From: DASUAS01 sp963809795
GTDB lineage: Bacteria; Actinomycetota; Acidimicrobiia; IMCC26256; DASPTH01
Length of the DNA stretch: 64,000 nucleotides
Reading direction: 5' to 3'
NCBI GenBank assembly: GCA_963809795.1
Contig: CAWELN010000025.1
Span: 72,492 to 136,491, forward strand
Shown: positions 16,085 to 25,675 of the stretch, one piece after another
Layout of the letters: each line of letters begins with the position of its first letter
Numbering within the stretch: position 1 is the stretch's first letter
Made by a program: the position numbers and the translations under genes
Notes under the pieces: model-generated
Database searches by the model: none
What the model was told of the DNA's origin: nothing
The model's input: the letters and a program-made list of their open reading frames with translations, nothing else

Positions 16085-16642
16085 ATGCCCGATGAAGTCT
16101 TCACGGCGGACCCCGGACCGTTCGCCGACGTCGCGAGCCGCCACACGACTGACTACTTCCTGCTCGGGTTGCAGCAGGAGATGGTGCAGCTCACGGGCCA
16201 GGCCGACCTCAAGGGCAGCATTGTCATCACCGCGGCGTCGATCGTCGTCAGCGTGAGCGCCACGCAGTTCAGCGACTCCGAGCTGCGCTGGAGCCTGGTC
16301 ACGTTGGTGGCGTTCTCGCTGCTCGCGCTGCTGAGCTCGATCCTGGCCGTGTTCCCCAAGTTCAAGATCCACCCCGACCCCGGGGACCAGCTCCCGGACG
16401 GCTTCAACCCCTTCTTCTTCGGTCACTTCTCGCAGATCAGCAAGGAGCGGCATCGTGAGGTGATGGCCGACGTGCTCCGCAACGAGCACACGACGTACCG
16501 GATCATGGTCGAAGACATCTACGACCAGGGCGTGTACCTGCTCAAGAGCAAGTACCGGTTCCTCCGCTTCAGCTACGCCGCCTTCCTCGTCGGATTCGTC
16601 GCGGCCGCGACGCAGTTGACCATCACCGTCATCGTCACGTAG
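16085..16642 (+). CDS. Pycsar-effector-like (DUF5706-type) transmembrane protein
   Basis: 185 residues from the ATG at 16085. An N-terminal cytoplasmic helix (TTDYFLLGLQQEMVQLTGQADLKG) leads into two transmembrane helices (about 40-60 and 68-88), a cytoplasmic loop (NPFFFGHFSQISKERHREVM, then MVEDIYDQGVYLLKSKYRFLR) and a third membrane segment at the end. This layout and the FGH/YL-KYR motifs match the Pycsar TM effector family, in which cyclic CMP/UMP triggers membrane damage during phage infection. No pyrimidine cyclase is visible nearby; the next gene, 18 bases on, is a K+ channel. Family call is from pattern memory and should be checked by profile search. Confidence 0.6.
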   Translation: MPDEVFTADPGPFADVASRHTTDYFLLGLQQEMVQLTGQADLKGSIVITAASIVVSVSATQFSDSELRWSLVTLVAFSLLALLSSILAVFPKFKIHPDPGDQLPDGFNPFFFGHFSQISKERHREVMADVLRNEHTTYRIMVEDIYDQGVYLLKSKYRFLRFSYAAFLVGFVAAATQLTITVIVT

Positions 16643-16660
16643 GGGCGCGAGCATCGTCGG

Positions 16661-17395
16661 ATGCCCGACTCGCCCGCCGAGCGACGACGCCACCTCAACC
16701 GACAGGACTATGCCGAGCGCTTCGCACGCGGCGACAGCTACGGCCTGCTGCTGAGCCTGCTCGGGGTGCTCTACCTGGTCATCGCCCTGGCCGACCACCG
16801 CAGCCTCTGGGGTCGTTTCTTCATCAGCGTGCTGCTCGGAGCCGTGCTGCTCCTCGCGTTCCACACCTCGCACGTCCGGTCCCGGGGCTTGGCGATCGGA
16901 GTGGTGCTCGTCGTCCTCGCCGACACGTCGAACCTGCTCCAGGCGCTGTTCAACCGCCACGGCAGCGACGGTTCCACCTTCATCATGTTCGTGCTCGTGC
17001 TGGTGGCGCCGGTCGTCATCCTCAACCGGATCATCCGGCACGAGACGGTCGGGTTGGAGACCATCCTCGGCGCGATCTGCGTCTACGTGCTGATCGCCAT
17101 CGCCTTCGCCGGCATCTACGCCGGGATCAACGACAGCGAGCCGACCGGGTTCTTCGCCCAACAGGTGACGCCCAACAACGTCGACTACCTCTACTTCTCG
17201 TTCGTGACCATCACGACCGTCGGCTACGGCGACCTCACCGCGGGCACCAGCACCGGGCGGGTCCTGGTGACGTTCGAGGCCCTGATCGGGCAGATCTTCC
17301 TCGTCACCCTGGTGGCGCGCCTGGTCAGCATGTACGGCGTGAGCCGCCGGCCGACGCGCGCCGGCCCCGACGACCCGGACTCAGACGAGGAGTAG
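16661..17395 (+). CDS. Two-pore-helix-type potassium channel protein
   Basis: 244 residues with about six hydrophobic segments: four in the first 140 residues, then a TM, a pore loop and a final TM. The selectivity filter TTVGYGDL lies near residues 185-192, preceded by YLYFSFVTI. There is no RCK/TrkA domain; the C-terminus is a short acidic tail. It lies 18 bases after the Pycsar-effector-like gene on the same strand, so the two are probably one transcript. Its 3' end overlaps the convergent asd gene by 15 bases. Confidence 0.88.
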   Translation: MPDSPAERRRHLNRQDYAERFARGDSYGLLLSLLGVLYLVIALADHRSLWGRFFISVLLGAVLLLAFHTSHVRSRGLAIGVVLVVLADTSNLLQALFNRHGSDGSTFIMFVLVLVAPVVILNRIIRHETVGLETILGAICVYVLIAIAFAGIYAGINDSEPTGFFAQQVTPNNVDYLYFSFVTITTVGYGDLTAGTSTGRVLVTFEALIGQIFLVTLVARLVSMYGVSRRPTRAGPDDPDSDEE

Positions 17396-18402
17396 CTCGG
17401 CGAGCTGCACCGCGTTGAGGGCCGCGCCCTTGCGCAGGTTGTCGCCGGTGACCCAGAGGTCGAGGGTGTCGGCCTGCGACGGGTCCTCGCGCAGCCGACC
17501 GACCAGCACCGGGTCGATGCCGGCGCCCTCGAGCGGCGTGGGGTGGCCGTCGCCGCCGTCGACGAGCTGCACGCCGGGTGCAGCACTCAGGAGGTCGACC
17601 GCGTCGCGGCGCGAGAGCGGCTGCGCGAACTGCACGTTGGCGGTCATGGCGTGCCCGACGTAGACCGGCACGCGCACGCAGGTCGCGGTGGCGCGGAGCT
17701 CGGGCGCGTGGAGGATCTTGCGACTCTCGCGCACCAGCTTCCACTCCTCGCTCGTGTAGCCGGCGTCCTTGACCGACCCGGCGAGCGGGATGACGTTGCC
17801 GGCGATCGGGCGGTCCCACACGTCGCCCGGCTCGAGCGCGCCGGCATGGGTCGCCGCCCGTGCGTAGCGATCCATCTGGCCCGCGCCCTTCGTCCACTGC
17901 TCGTCGAGCTCGTGCATGCCGGGCTGCCCGGCACCCGAGACCGACTGGTACGTGGACACCACCATGCGCTCGATGCCGGCGGCGCGGTGCAACGGCGCCA
18001 GCGCGGTGACGAGCACCATGGTGGTGCAGTTGGGACACGACACGATGCCCTTGGGCAGGTCGCGCACGTCGTCGGGGTTGACCTCGCTCACCACCAGCGG
18101 CACGTCGTCGTCGGCGCGGAAGGCGGCGGAGTTGTCGACGACGCGCGCGCCGCTCGCGACCGCCCGTGGGGCCCACTCCAGGGCCAGCGGATCGTCGACG
18201 TCGATCACGACGAGGTCGAGCCCGTCGAAGCAGCCGTCGGTGAGCACCTCGCACACGACCTCGCGGTCGCCGAACGGCAACGCACGCCCTTCCGAACGGG
18301 GCGAGGCGTAGACGCGCAGCTCGGTGACGGGGAACGCCCGCTCCTCGAGCAGCCGCAGCATCTCGGTACCGACCAGGCCGGTGGCCCCGACCACTCCCAC
18401 TC

Positions 18403-18406
<4 letters not shown>
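17381..18406 (-). CDS. asd: Aspartate-semialdehyde dehydrogenase
   Basis: 341 residues. Reduces aspartyl-phosphate to the semialdehyde with NADPH, the second step toward lysine, threonine and methionine. N-terminal VGVVGATGLVGTEMLRLL nucleotide site, catalytic cysteine in VSCPNCTTM (about residue 125), and a conserved RVPVYVGHAMTANVQF region. The ATG at 18404-18406 overlaps the lysC stop by 4 bases, so lysC-asd is a coupled operon as in most actinobacteria. Confidence 0.95.
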
Positions 18407-19626
<1,220 letters not shown>

Positions 19627-19695
19627 GACGGGCCATGGTACCGGGAGGCTCGCCTGATCCTGCCTCCGCATTCCACGTCGGTAGACTCCCCCGCC

Positions 19696-20466
19696 GTGCC
19701 CAAGGCGACCAAGCGCGAGCGCCAGCGCCAGAACCGTGACGCCCGCCGGCAGGCCATGCAGGAGGCGGAGAAGCGCAAGAAGCGCAACCGCACGATCCGC
19801 AACCTCTCGCTGCTCCTCATCCCTTTCGTCATCCTCTTCGTCATCCTCCAGGTGACGAACAGCGACGACAGCAGCAGCAACTCGGCCAACGACAAGCGCA
19901 CGTTCTCCAAGGCCCCGGCGCAGACCATCGACCCTGCGGCCACGTACACGGCGACGATCGACACCTCGGAGGGCACCATCGTCGTCGACCTCGACGCGGC
20001 CACCTACCCCACGTCGGTGAACAACTTCGTCTTCCTCGCCCGACAGAAGTTCTACGACGGCCTGCTCGTGAACCGTGCCGCGAAGGACTTCGTGTTCCAG
20101 ACCGGGAGCCCGTCGAACACGCAGGACGGTGGCCCCGGGTACACCGTGAAGGGTGAGGTACCGACCACGACACCCGCCTATCCAGTGGGTTCGGTAGCGT
20201 TCGGCAAGACCGGCGCCGACCCCGCAGGCACCGCGGGCTCCCAGTTCTTCGTGGTCACCGGCTCGGGCAACGCGGACCTCCCCGCCGACTACGCGTTCCT
20301 CGGCACGGTGACCCAGGGCCTCGACGTCGCCCAGAAGATCTCCGACCTCGCCCCGGCCAGCGGCGACGGCCCGCCCACGAAGAAGGTCACGGTGAAGAAG
20401 GTGACCATCACCGAGGGGTCGGCGGCCACGAGCACGACCGCGGCGCCCACCACGGCCGCGCCGTGA
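19696..20466 (+). CDS. Membrane-anchored cyclophilin-type peptidyl-prolyl isomerase
   Basis: 256 residues from a GTG at 19696. A strongly basic N-terminus (KATKRERQRQNRDARRQ) and one transmembrane helix (LSLLLIPFVILFVILQV, about 37-53) anchor it; the enzyme faces outside. The cyclophilin domain (about 85-240) has EGTIVVDL, SVNNFVFLARQKFYDG, DFVFQTGSP and GSQFFVVTG. A Thr/Ala-rich tail ends the protein. It should help fold secreted proteins. Divergent from lysC with a 69-base gap. Confidence 0.9.
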   Translation: MPKATKRERQRQNRDARRQAMQEAEKRKKRNRTIRNLSLLLIPFVILFVILQVTNSDDSSSNSANDKRTFSKAPAQTIDPAATYTATIDTSEGTIVVDLDAATYPTSVNNFVFLARQKFYDGLLVNRAAKDFVFQTGSPSNTQDGGPGYTVKGEVPTTTPAYPVGSVAFGKTGADPAGTAGSQFFVVTGSGNADLPADYAFLGTVTQGLDVAQKISDLAPASGDGPPTKKVTVKKVTITEGSAATSTTAAPTTAAP

Positions 20467-20481
20467 CCCCCGTCGGCCGAC

Positions 20482-20512
20482 TTGACGACGAGGTTAGGTT
20501 CCCTTAACCTTG
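20482..20512 (+). promoter_or_regulatory. Promoter with IdeR/DtxR-type iron box upstream of bfd
   Basis: A -35 TTGACG at 20482-20487 and a -10 TAACCT at 20505-20510 are separated by 17 bases. Overlapping the -10, TTAGGTT at 20494-20500 and TTAACCTT at 20504-20511 form an interrupted palindrome whose arms match the IdeR/DtxR consensus (TTAGGTTAGGCTAACCTAA) at 13 of 19 positions, with mismatches mainly in the centre. The bfd GTG lies about 8 bases after the -10, so the transcript is probably leaderless. Iron-loaded repressor would block transcription. Confidence 0.65.
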
Positions 20513-20517
20513 CGGTC

Positions 20518-20718
20518 GTGTACGTGTGCCACTGCCGAGCCGTGACCGACCACGAGATCGAGGACGAGGTCGCACAGGGCGCCACTTCGATCGAGGAGCT
20601 GACCATCCGCTGCGGCGCGGGCGCCGAGTGCGGCGGGTGCTGGCCGGCGTTGCAAGAGCTGCTCGAGCACCACTCGCTGCTCCACCGATCCCGTGAGCTC
20701 GTCGACGTTCACCGCTAG
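20518..20718 (+). CDS. bfd: Bacterioferritin-associated ferredoxin-like [2Fe-2S] protein
   Basis: 66 residues from a GTG at 20518. BFD-type fold with four cysteines: YVCHCRAVTD, then CGAGAECGGCWPALQELL (C-x-C ... C-x-x-C pattern). Bfd docks on bacterioferritin and reduces its stored ferric iron through the heme. It sits 9 bases upstream of bfr and behind an iron box, so both genes fit one iron-regulated unit. Confidence 0.9.
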   Translation: MYVCHCRAVTDHEIEDEVAQGATSIEELTIRCGAGAECGGCWPALQELLEHHSLLHRSRELVDVHR

Positions 20719-20727
20719 CCTCGGCGC

Positions 20728-21198
20728 ATGCGACGAGACGCTGAGATCACCGAGCTGCTGAACGAGGTCCTCACCGCCGAGCTCACGTCCGTGAACCAGT
20801 ACTTCGTCGACTACAAGATGCTCGACAACTGGGGCTACGAGCCGCTCGCGCAGCACTACCGCGACGAGTCGATCGACGAGATGAAGGACGCCGACGAGCT
20901 GATCGGCCGCATCCTCTTCCTCGAGGGCGTCCCCAACCTCCAGCGGCTCGCCACCGTGCGCGTCGGTGAGTCGGTCCCGGAGAAGCTGCAGCTCGCGCTC
21001 GACCTCGAGTACGAGTCGATCGAACGGCTCAACCGTGGCATCGCCCGCTGCCTCGAGCTCGGCGACAACGGTTCCCGGGAGCTGCTGGAGAACATCCTGG
21101 AGGGCGAGGAGGCGCACGCCGACTGGCTCGAGACGCAGCTCGGTCTCGTGGCGAAGCTCGGCGAGACGCACTACCTCGCGCAGAACATGCGGAGCTAG
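20728..21198 (+). CDS. bfr: Bacterioferritin
   Basis: 156 residues, normal length. Four-helix ferritin with the ferroxidase ligands (Glu in LTAELTSVNQYF, the ESIDEMKDADE helix, the EEAHADWLETQ helix) and the heme-binding Met of DEMKDADELIGR at about residue 52. It makes 24-mers that store iron in the cytoplasm. Downstream partner of bfd in the same transcript. Confidence 0.95.
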   Translation: MRRDAEITELLNEVLTAELTSVNQYFVDYKMLDNWGYEPLAQHYRDESIDEMKDADELIGRILFLEGVPNLQRLATVRVGESVPEKLQLALDLEYESIERLNRGIARCLELGDNGSRELLENILEGEEAHADWLETQLGLVAKLGETHYLAQNMRS

Positions 21199-21213
21199 CG
21201 GGCGACCCGTGGA

Positions 21214-21912
21214 TCAGGCCGGGAGGCCCGCGACCGCGTCGCCGGTGGTGTAGGTCGGCGTCCCCTCGATGCCATAGAGCGTGACCGCGCCGGCGCCGGC
21301 GACGTTCCAACCGTCGGCCCCTTTGATCAGCGCGGTCTCCTCGTCGACGCCGGCGAGCACGGCCGAGTGCGGGAGCAGGTCGATCGAGCGTTCGCGCAGG
21401 TGGTCGGCGGCGGTCCCGTGGTACGGGAACACCGCGAGGTTCTTCACCACCCCGAGGCCGACGGTGTACGCGCCCCCGCGGGGATCGACCATCGGATCGC
21501 ACAGCAACGTCGCGCCCGCGCCCGATGCCGCCAGCACCCCACCGCCCTCATAGGCGGCGACCAGCGCGTCGAAGAGCATCGAGCCCTTGAGCACCGAGCG
21601 CAGGTGCAACGGTGAACCGTCGGCCAGGTACACGAACCGGGCCGCGCGCACCTGCTCGGCGAGGTCGGCGTCCTCGGCCTCGGCGCGGTGCAGCACGGGC
21701 AGGGTGCGGGCGGTCGCGCCCAAGCCGCCGAAGTACTCGGCGGCGCGCGCCTCGATCCGCTCCGGGTGCTCGAAGGCGGCCGCGGTGGGGAGGACCAGCA
21801 CCTCGTCGCCTCCGCTCCGGGCCAGGAGGTCGGCGTCGAATTCGCGTGCCCCGGGGCTCCACTCCCCGCCGCCCACCAGCGCGAGCGAACCGGCGGCACG
21901 GCGCGGGGTCAT
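21214..21912 (-). CDS. Peptidase S51/cyanophycinase-like protein with altered nucleophile site
   Basis: 232 residues. Class I glutamine-amidotransferase-like fold of the S51 group: ALVGGGEW start, VLVLPTAAAFEHP, VYLADGSPLHLRSVL and the nucleophile-elbow region GVLAASGAGATLL. In active S51 peptidases the elbow is G-x-SAGA; here the serine position is Gly (GAGA), so serine-peptidase activity is doubtful unless the preceding Ser takes over. Convergent with bfr, 15 bases away. Confidence 0.7.
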   Translation of the reverse strand: MTPRRAAGSLALVGGGEWSPGAREFDADLLARSGGDEVLVLPTAAAFEHPERIEARAAEYFGGLGATARTLPVLHRAEAEDADLAEQVRAARFVYLADGSPLHLRSVLKGSMLFDALVAAYEGGGVLAASGAGATLLCDPMVDPRGGAYTVGLGVVKNLAVFPYHGTAADHLRERSIDLLPHSAVLAGVDEETALIKGADGWNVAGAGAVTLYGIEGTPTYTTGDAVAGLPA

Positions 21913-21962
21913 GGCGGCGGAGCCTACTGGCGCGGCCCGAAGCGCCCGATGAGGCCGGGGAA

Positions 21963-21978
21963 GTTACCGCGCGGTAAC
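21963..21978 (+). promoter_or_regulatory. 16-bp perfect palindrome, candidate TetR-family operator
   Basis: GTTACCGC|GCGGTAAC reads the same on both strands and lies 30 bases before the 3-hydroxyacyl-CoA dehydrogenase start. TTACCNNNNNNGGTAA-type palindromes are common operators for TetR-family regulators of fatty-acid genes in actinobacteria. No tetR gene is visible in the window. The same site could also serve the divergent S51-like gene. Confidence 0.55.
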
Positions 21979-22007
21979 CTGGCTCCCTTTCCGGACGGGG
22001 GGACGTG

Positions 22008-22862
22008 ATGGGCGTGAAGCGGATCGGTGTGGTCGGCTCCGGGATCATGGGCGCGGGGGTGGCCGAGGTCGCGGCGAGATGCGGCTTCGAGGTGGTGCTC
22101 CGCAGCCGCACACAGGCGGGCGCCGACGCCATGCTCGGTGGTCTCGACGCGTCGCTCGCCCGCCAGGTGAAGAAGGGTCGGCTGGAGGAGTCCGTCGCCA
22201 CCGAGGTGCGCGACCGGGTCAGCGGGGTCAGCGAGCTCGCCATGCTCGCCGCCTGCGACCTCGTGTTGGAGTCCGTCGTCGAGGACCTCGCGGTCAAGCA
22301 GGACCTCTTCGCCGAGCTCGACCGGGTGTGCGCGCCCGACGCCATCCTCGCCACCAACACGTCGACCCTGCCGGTCGTCGAGCTGGCGATGGTGACCCAG
22401 CGGCCCGATCGGGTGTGTGGCATCCACTTCTTCAACCCCGCGCCGGCGATGTCCCTCGTCGAGGTGATCCCCGCGATCACGACGTCCGACGCCACGCTCG
22501 ACGAGGCCCGCGCGTTCGTCGTCGCGTGTGGCAAGACCGCGGTGACGGTGAAGGACCAGGCCGGGTTCGTGGTGAACGCGTTGCTGTTCCCGTACCTCAA
22601 CAACGCAGTGAAGCTGTTCGACGCCGGCGTCGCCTCGCGTGACGACATCGACACCGCCATGAAGGGCGGGTGCAACTTCCCGATGGGGCCACTCGAGCTG
22701 CTCGACCTCGTCGGCCTCGACACCAGCCTCTCCATCCTCGACGCGCTGTACGCCGAGTTCCGGGACCCGAACTTCGCGCCGGCGGCGCTGCTGAAGCGCA
22801 TGGTCGCCGCCGAGCGCCTCGGGCGGAAGTCGGGCGGGGGCTTCTACGACTACGGGGGCTGA
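22008..22862 (+). CDS. 3-hydroxybutyryl-CoA / 3-hydroxyacyl-CoA dehydrogenase
   Basis: 284 residues from the ATG at 22008 behind a GGGGGGA site (a GTG one codon earlier is also in frame). NAD-binding GSGIMGAGVAEVAARCG at the start, then LVLESVVEDLAVKQDLFAEL, TNTSTLPV, CGIHFFNPAPAMSLVEV (catalytic His) and DQAGFVVNALLFPYLNNAVKL (Asn), with PMGPLELLDLVGLD. It reduces acetoacetyl-CoA or oxidises 3-hydroxyacyl-CoA. A palindromic operator precedes it, and the mutase gene follows 35 bases later. Confidence 0.92.
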   Translation: MGVKRIGVVGSGIMGAGVAEVAARCGFEVVLRSRTQAGADAMLGGLDASLARQVKKGRLEESVATEVRDRVSGVSELAMLAACDLVLESVVEDLAVKQDLFAELDRVCAPDAILATNTSTLPVVELAMVTQRPDRVCGIHFFNPAPAMSLVEVIPAITTSDATLDEARAFVVACGKTAVTVKDQAGFVVNALLFPYLNNAVKLFDAGVASRDDIDTAMKGGCNFPMGPLELLDLVGLDTSLSILDALYAEFRDPNFAPAALLKRMVAAERLGRKSGGGFYDYGG

Positions 22863-22897
22863 GAGGTTTCGGTCCGCCATCCCGGGTGGGGGAGAAT

Positions 22898-24859
22898 GTG
22901 ACCGTGCGGGACAAGCCCTGGTTGATGCGGACGTACTCCGGGCATTCGTCCGCGCGCGCGTCCAACGAGCTCTACCGGTCCAACCTGGCCCGGGGTCAGA
23001 CCGGCCTCTCGGTCGCGTTCGACCTGCCCACCCAGACGGGGTACGACGCCGACCACCCCCTCGCGGCGGGCGAGGTCGGGAAGGTCGGCGTCCCGGTTCC
23101 GTACCTCGGCGCCCTGCGGACGCTGTTCGAGGGCATCCCGCTCGACGAGATGAACACGTCGATGACCATCAACGCGACTGCGATGTGGCTCTTCGGCATG
23201 TACGTCGCGCTCGCCGAGGAGCGCGGCGTCGACCCGGCGCGGTTGGCGGGCACCACGCAGAACGACATCGTGAAGGAGTACCTGTCGCGCGGCACCTACA
23301 TCTTCGGCCCCGAACCGTCGCGCCGGCTCACCGTCGACCTCGTGTGCCACGCGGTGCGTCACGTGCCGAAGTGGAACCCGATCAACGTCTGCTCGTACCA
23401 CCTGCAGGAAGCCGGCGCCACGCCGGTCGAGGAAGTCGCGTACGCGCTCGCCACCGCGATCGACGTGCTCGACGCGGTGCGCGAGTCGGGCCAGGTGAGC
23501 GACGAGGAATTTCCCGAGGTCGTCGGGCGCATCTCGTTCTTCGTGAACGCGGGCATCCGCTTCGTCGAGGAGATGTGCAAGCTGCGCGCCTTCGGCGTGC
23601 TGTGGGACCGAATCACGGCCGAGCGCTACGGCGTGAGCGACGACAAGCTCCGCCGCTTCCGCTACGGCGTGCAGGTGAACTCGCTCGGGCTCACAGAGGC
23701 GCAGCCGGAGAACAACGTGCAACGCATCGTGCTGGAGACGCTCGGGGTCACCCTGTCGAAAGGCGCCCGCGCCCGCGCGGTGCAGCTCCCCGCGTGGAAC
23801 GAGGCGCTGGGGCTGCCGCGGCCATGGGACCAGCAGTGGTCGCTGCGGATCCAGCAGGTCCTCGCGTTCGAGACCGACCTGCTCGAGTACGACGACATCT
23901 TCGCGGGGTCGCACGTCGTCGAGGCCACGACCGCCGAGCTCGCGGAGCTGGCGGAGGTCGAGCTGGCGTGGGTGCTCGACGGCGGCGGGGCGTTCGCCAT
24001 GATCGACGCCATGAAGCAGCGACTGGTGCAGAGCAACGCCGAGCGGGTGCGCCGCATCGAATCGGGCGAGATCACCGTCGTGGGAGTCAACCAATTCGTC
24101 GAATCCGCCGATTCACCTCTCGTGGAGTCGCTGGACGGAGAGAGCACCATCCTGGTGGTCGACGAGGAGGTCGAGCGGGAGCAGCTCGCGCTCCTGGAAG
24201 AGTGGCGCGCCGCCCGTGACGCCGACGCCGTCGCCCGCGCCCTCGACGCGGTGCGCGAGACCGCACGCGGCACCGACAACCTCACGCCGGCGACGATCGA
24301 GCTGGCACGTGCCGGCGGCACCGTGGGCGAGTGGGCCGGAGCGCTCCGCGACGTGTTCGGCGAGTACCGCGCCCCCACCGGGGTCGGTGGTGTGCGGGCG
24401 CCGGTGGGCGAGGCGATGGTCGCGGCTCGTGCGCGGGTCGGCGCGCGCGCCCAGGCGCTCGGCCGTCCGATCCGGATCCTGGTCGGCAAGCCGGGGCTCG
24501 ACGGCCACTCCAACGGTGCCGAGCAGATCGCGGTCGCGGCGCGCGACGCGGGCATGGAGGTCGTCTACCAGGGCATCCGGCTGACGCCCGAGCAGATCGC
24601 GGCCGCCGCACGCGACGAAGACGTCGACCTGGTCGGCCTCTCCGTGCTCTCCGGATCGCACCGCAAGCTCGTACCCGAGACGTTGGCGCATCTCCGGGCC
24701 AATGGCGTCGACGCACCCGTCGTCGTCGGCGGCATCATCCCCGAAGCCGACCGCGACGCGCTCCTCGCCGCCGGGGTGGCCCGCGTCTACACGCCGAAGG
24801 ACTTCCGGGTGAGCGACATCGTCGCCGAGCTGGCCGAGCTGGTGACCGTTCCCTCGTGA
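22898..24859 (+). CDS. ecm: Ethylmalonyl-CoA mutase-type B12-dependent mutase (MeaA-like)
   Basis: 653 residues from a GTG at 22898 behind GGGGGAG. The N-terminal RDKPWLMRTYSGHSSARASNELYR and GQTGLSVAFDLPTQTGYD, with no long N-terminal extension, match MeaA/Ecm rather than classical methylmalonyl-CoA mutase. TIM-barrel catalytic domain to about residue 480; C-terminal cobalamin domain with GKPGLDGHSNGAEQIA (DxHxxG, lower-ligand His) and LSGSHRKLVPE. Ecm isomerises ethylmalonyl-CoA to methylsuccinyl-CoA. A crotonyl-CoA carboxylase/reductase, its substrate supplier, is encoded 8 kb away, which supports this over MCM. Overlaps the next gene by one base. Confidence 0.87.
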   Translation: MTVRDKPWLMRTYSGHSSARASNELYRSNLARGQTGLSVAFDLPTQTGYDADHPLAAGEVGKVGVPVPYLGALRTLFEGIPLDEMNTSMTINATAMWLFGMYVALAEERGVDPARLAGTTQNDIVKEYLSRGTYIFGPEPSRRLTVDLVCHAVRHVPKWNPINVCSYHLQEAGATPVEEVAYALATAIDVLDAVRESGQVSDEEFPEVVGRISFFVNAGIRFVEEMCKLRAFGVLWDRITAERYGVSDDKLRRFRYGVQVNSLGLTEAQPENNVQRIVLETLGVTLSKGARARAVQLPAWNEALGLPRPWDQQWSLRIQQVLAFETDLLEYDDIFAGSHVVEATTAELAELAEVELAWVLDGGGAFAMIDAMKQRLVQSNAERVRRIESGEITVVGVNQFVESADSPLVESLDGESTILVVDEEVEREQLALLEEWRAARDADAVARALDAVRETARGTDNLTPATIELARAGGTVGEWAGALRDVFGEYRAPTGVGGVRAPVGEAMVAARARVGARAQALGRPIRILVGKPGLDGHSNGAEQIAVAARDAGMEVVYQGIRLTPEQIAAAARDEDVDLVGLSVLSGSHRKLVPETLAHLRANGVDAPVVVGGIIPEADRDALLAAGVARVYTPKDFRVSDIVAELAELVTVPS

Positions 24860-25674
24860 TGCAGGCACCGACGCAGGGCAACGACCACCGCGGCGTCGCC
24901 GCGTGCGCGGTGCTGGCCGTGGTCGCGGTCATCCTCGGGATCACCGCGGTCGTCGCCGACGAAGCGACGCTCGGGCTCGCCGCGGCGGTGGTGGGCGTCG
25001 CCGCTGCCGGCGTCGGCGCGCTCGTCGACGTCCGCCGCAGCCGCGCCGAGGACTCGCTCTGGGAGGCGCGGTCGCAGGCCCGTCGCCTGCGCCGGCAGCT
25101 GGAGACGTTGCAGGTCGCGGTGGCCGAGGAGCATCGGCTGGCGTCCGCACGGGCGGCGCAGGTCGAGCTCCCCGAGGGGACCGACACCGCCGACTGGGAG
25201 ATCGACCCGGTGTCGGGACTGATCCGCGAGCGTCACCTCCCCGTCCTGCTCCAGCAGGTGGTGGCCGCCGCCCGGCGCAAGGTGCTACCGGTGTCGGTCG
25301 TGTTCTGGGAGCTCGACGGCCTGGAGACGGCGCCGCTCGAGGTGCGAGAGCAGGCACTCACCGCCCTCGGCGCGGTGGCGTGGCGGACCCTGCGCGAGAG
25401 CGACACCGTGTTCCGGCTGGGCGACGCCGTCGCGGTCGCGGTCCTCGTCGACACCGCCGAGCCCGGCGCGCGGATGGTCGCCGATCGGGTGCGGGAGGCG
25501 CTGCGCGCCAGCCCGGTGGGCGACTCGCTGACCGCGTCGGCCGGCATCGCCTGCTACCCCAGTCACGCGCTCGATGCGGCCGAGCTCGTCGCCCGCGCCG
25601 GTCATGCGCTCGAGCAGGCGCGCGAAGCCGGGCACGCGCGCGACTACATCGCGGTCGCCGACCAGGGAGCCTGA
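24859..25674 (+). CDS. Membrane-anchored protein with degenerate GGDEF domain
   Basis: 271 residues; the ATG at 24859 overlaps the mutase stop (TGATG). Two N-terminal membrane helices (about 14-34 and 40-58), a basic coiled-coil stretch (RRSRAEDSLWEARSQARRLRRQ), then a diguanylate-cyclase-like fold (DPVSGLIRERHL in place of DxLTGLxNRR; SVVFWELDGLE; FRLGDAVAVAV in place of GGDEF). The catalytic signature is lost, so it cannot make c-di-GMP; it may bind a nucleotide or act as a scaffold. The tight coupling to a B12 mutase is unexpected. Confidence 0.7.
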   Translation: MQAPTQGNDHRGVAACAVLAVVAVILGITAVVADEATLGLAAAVVGVAAAGVGALVDVRRSRAEDSLWEARSQARRLRRQLETLQVAVAEEHRLASARAAQVELPEGTDTADWEIDPVSGLIRERHLPVLLQQVVAAARRKVLPVSVVFWELDGLETAPLEVREQALTALGAVAWRTLRESDTVFRLGDAVAVAVLVDTAEPGARMVADRVREALRASPVGDSLTASAGIACYPSHALDAAELVARAGHALEQAREAGHARDYIAVADQGA

Positions 25675-25675
25675 G

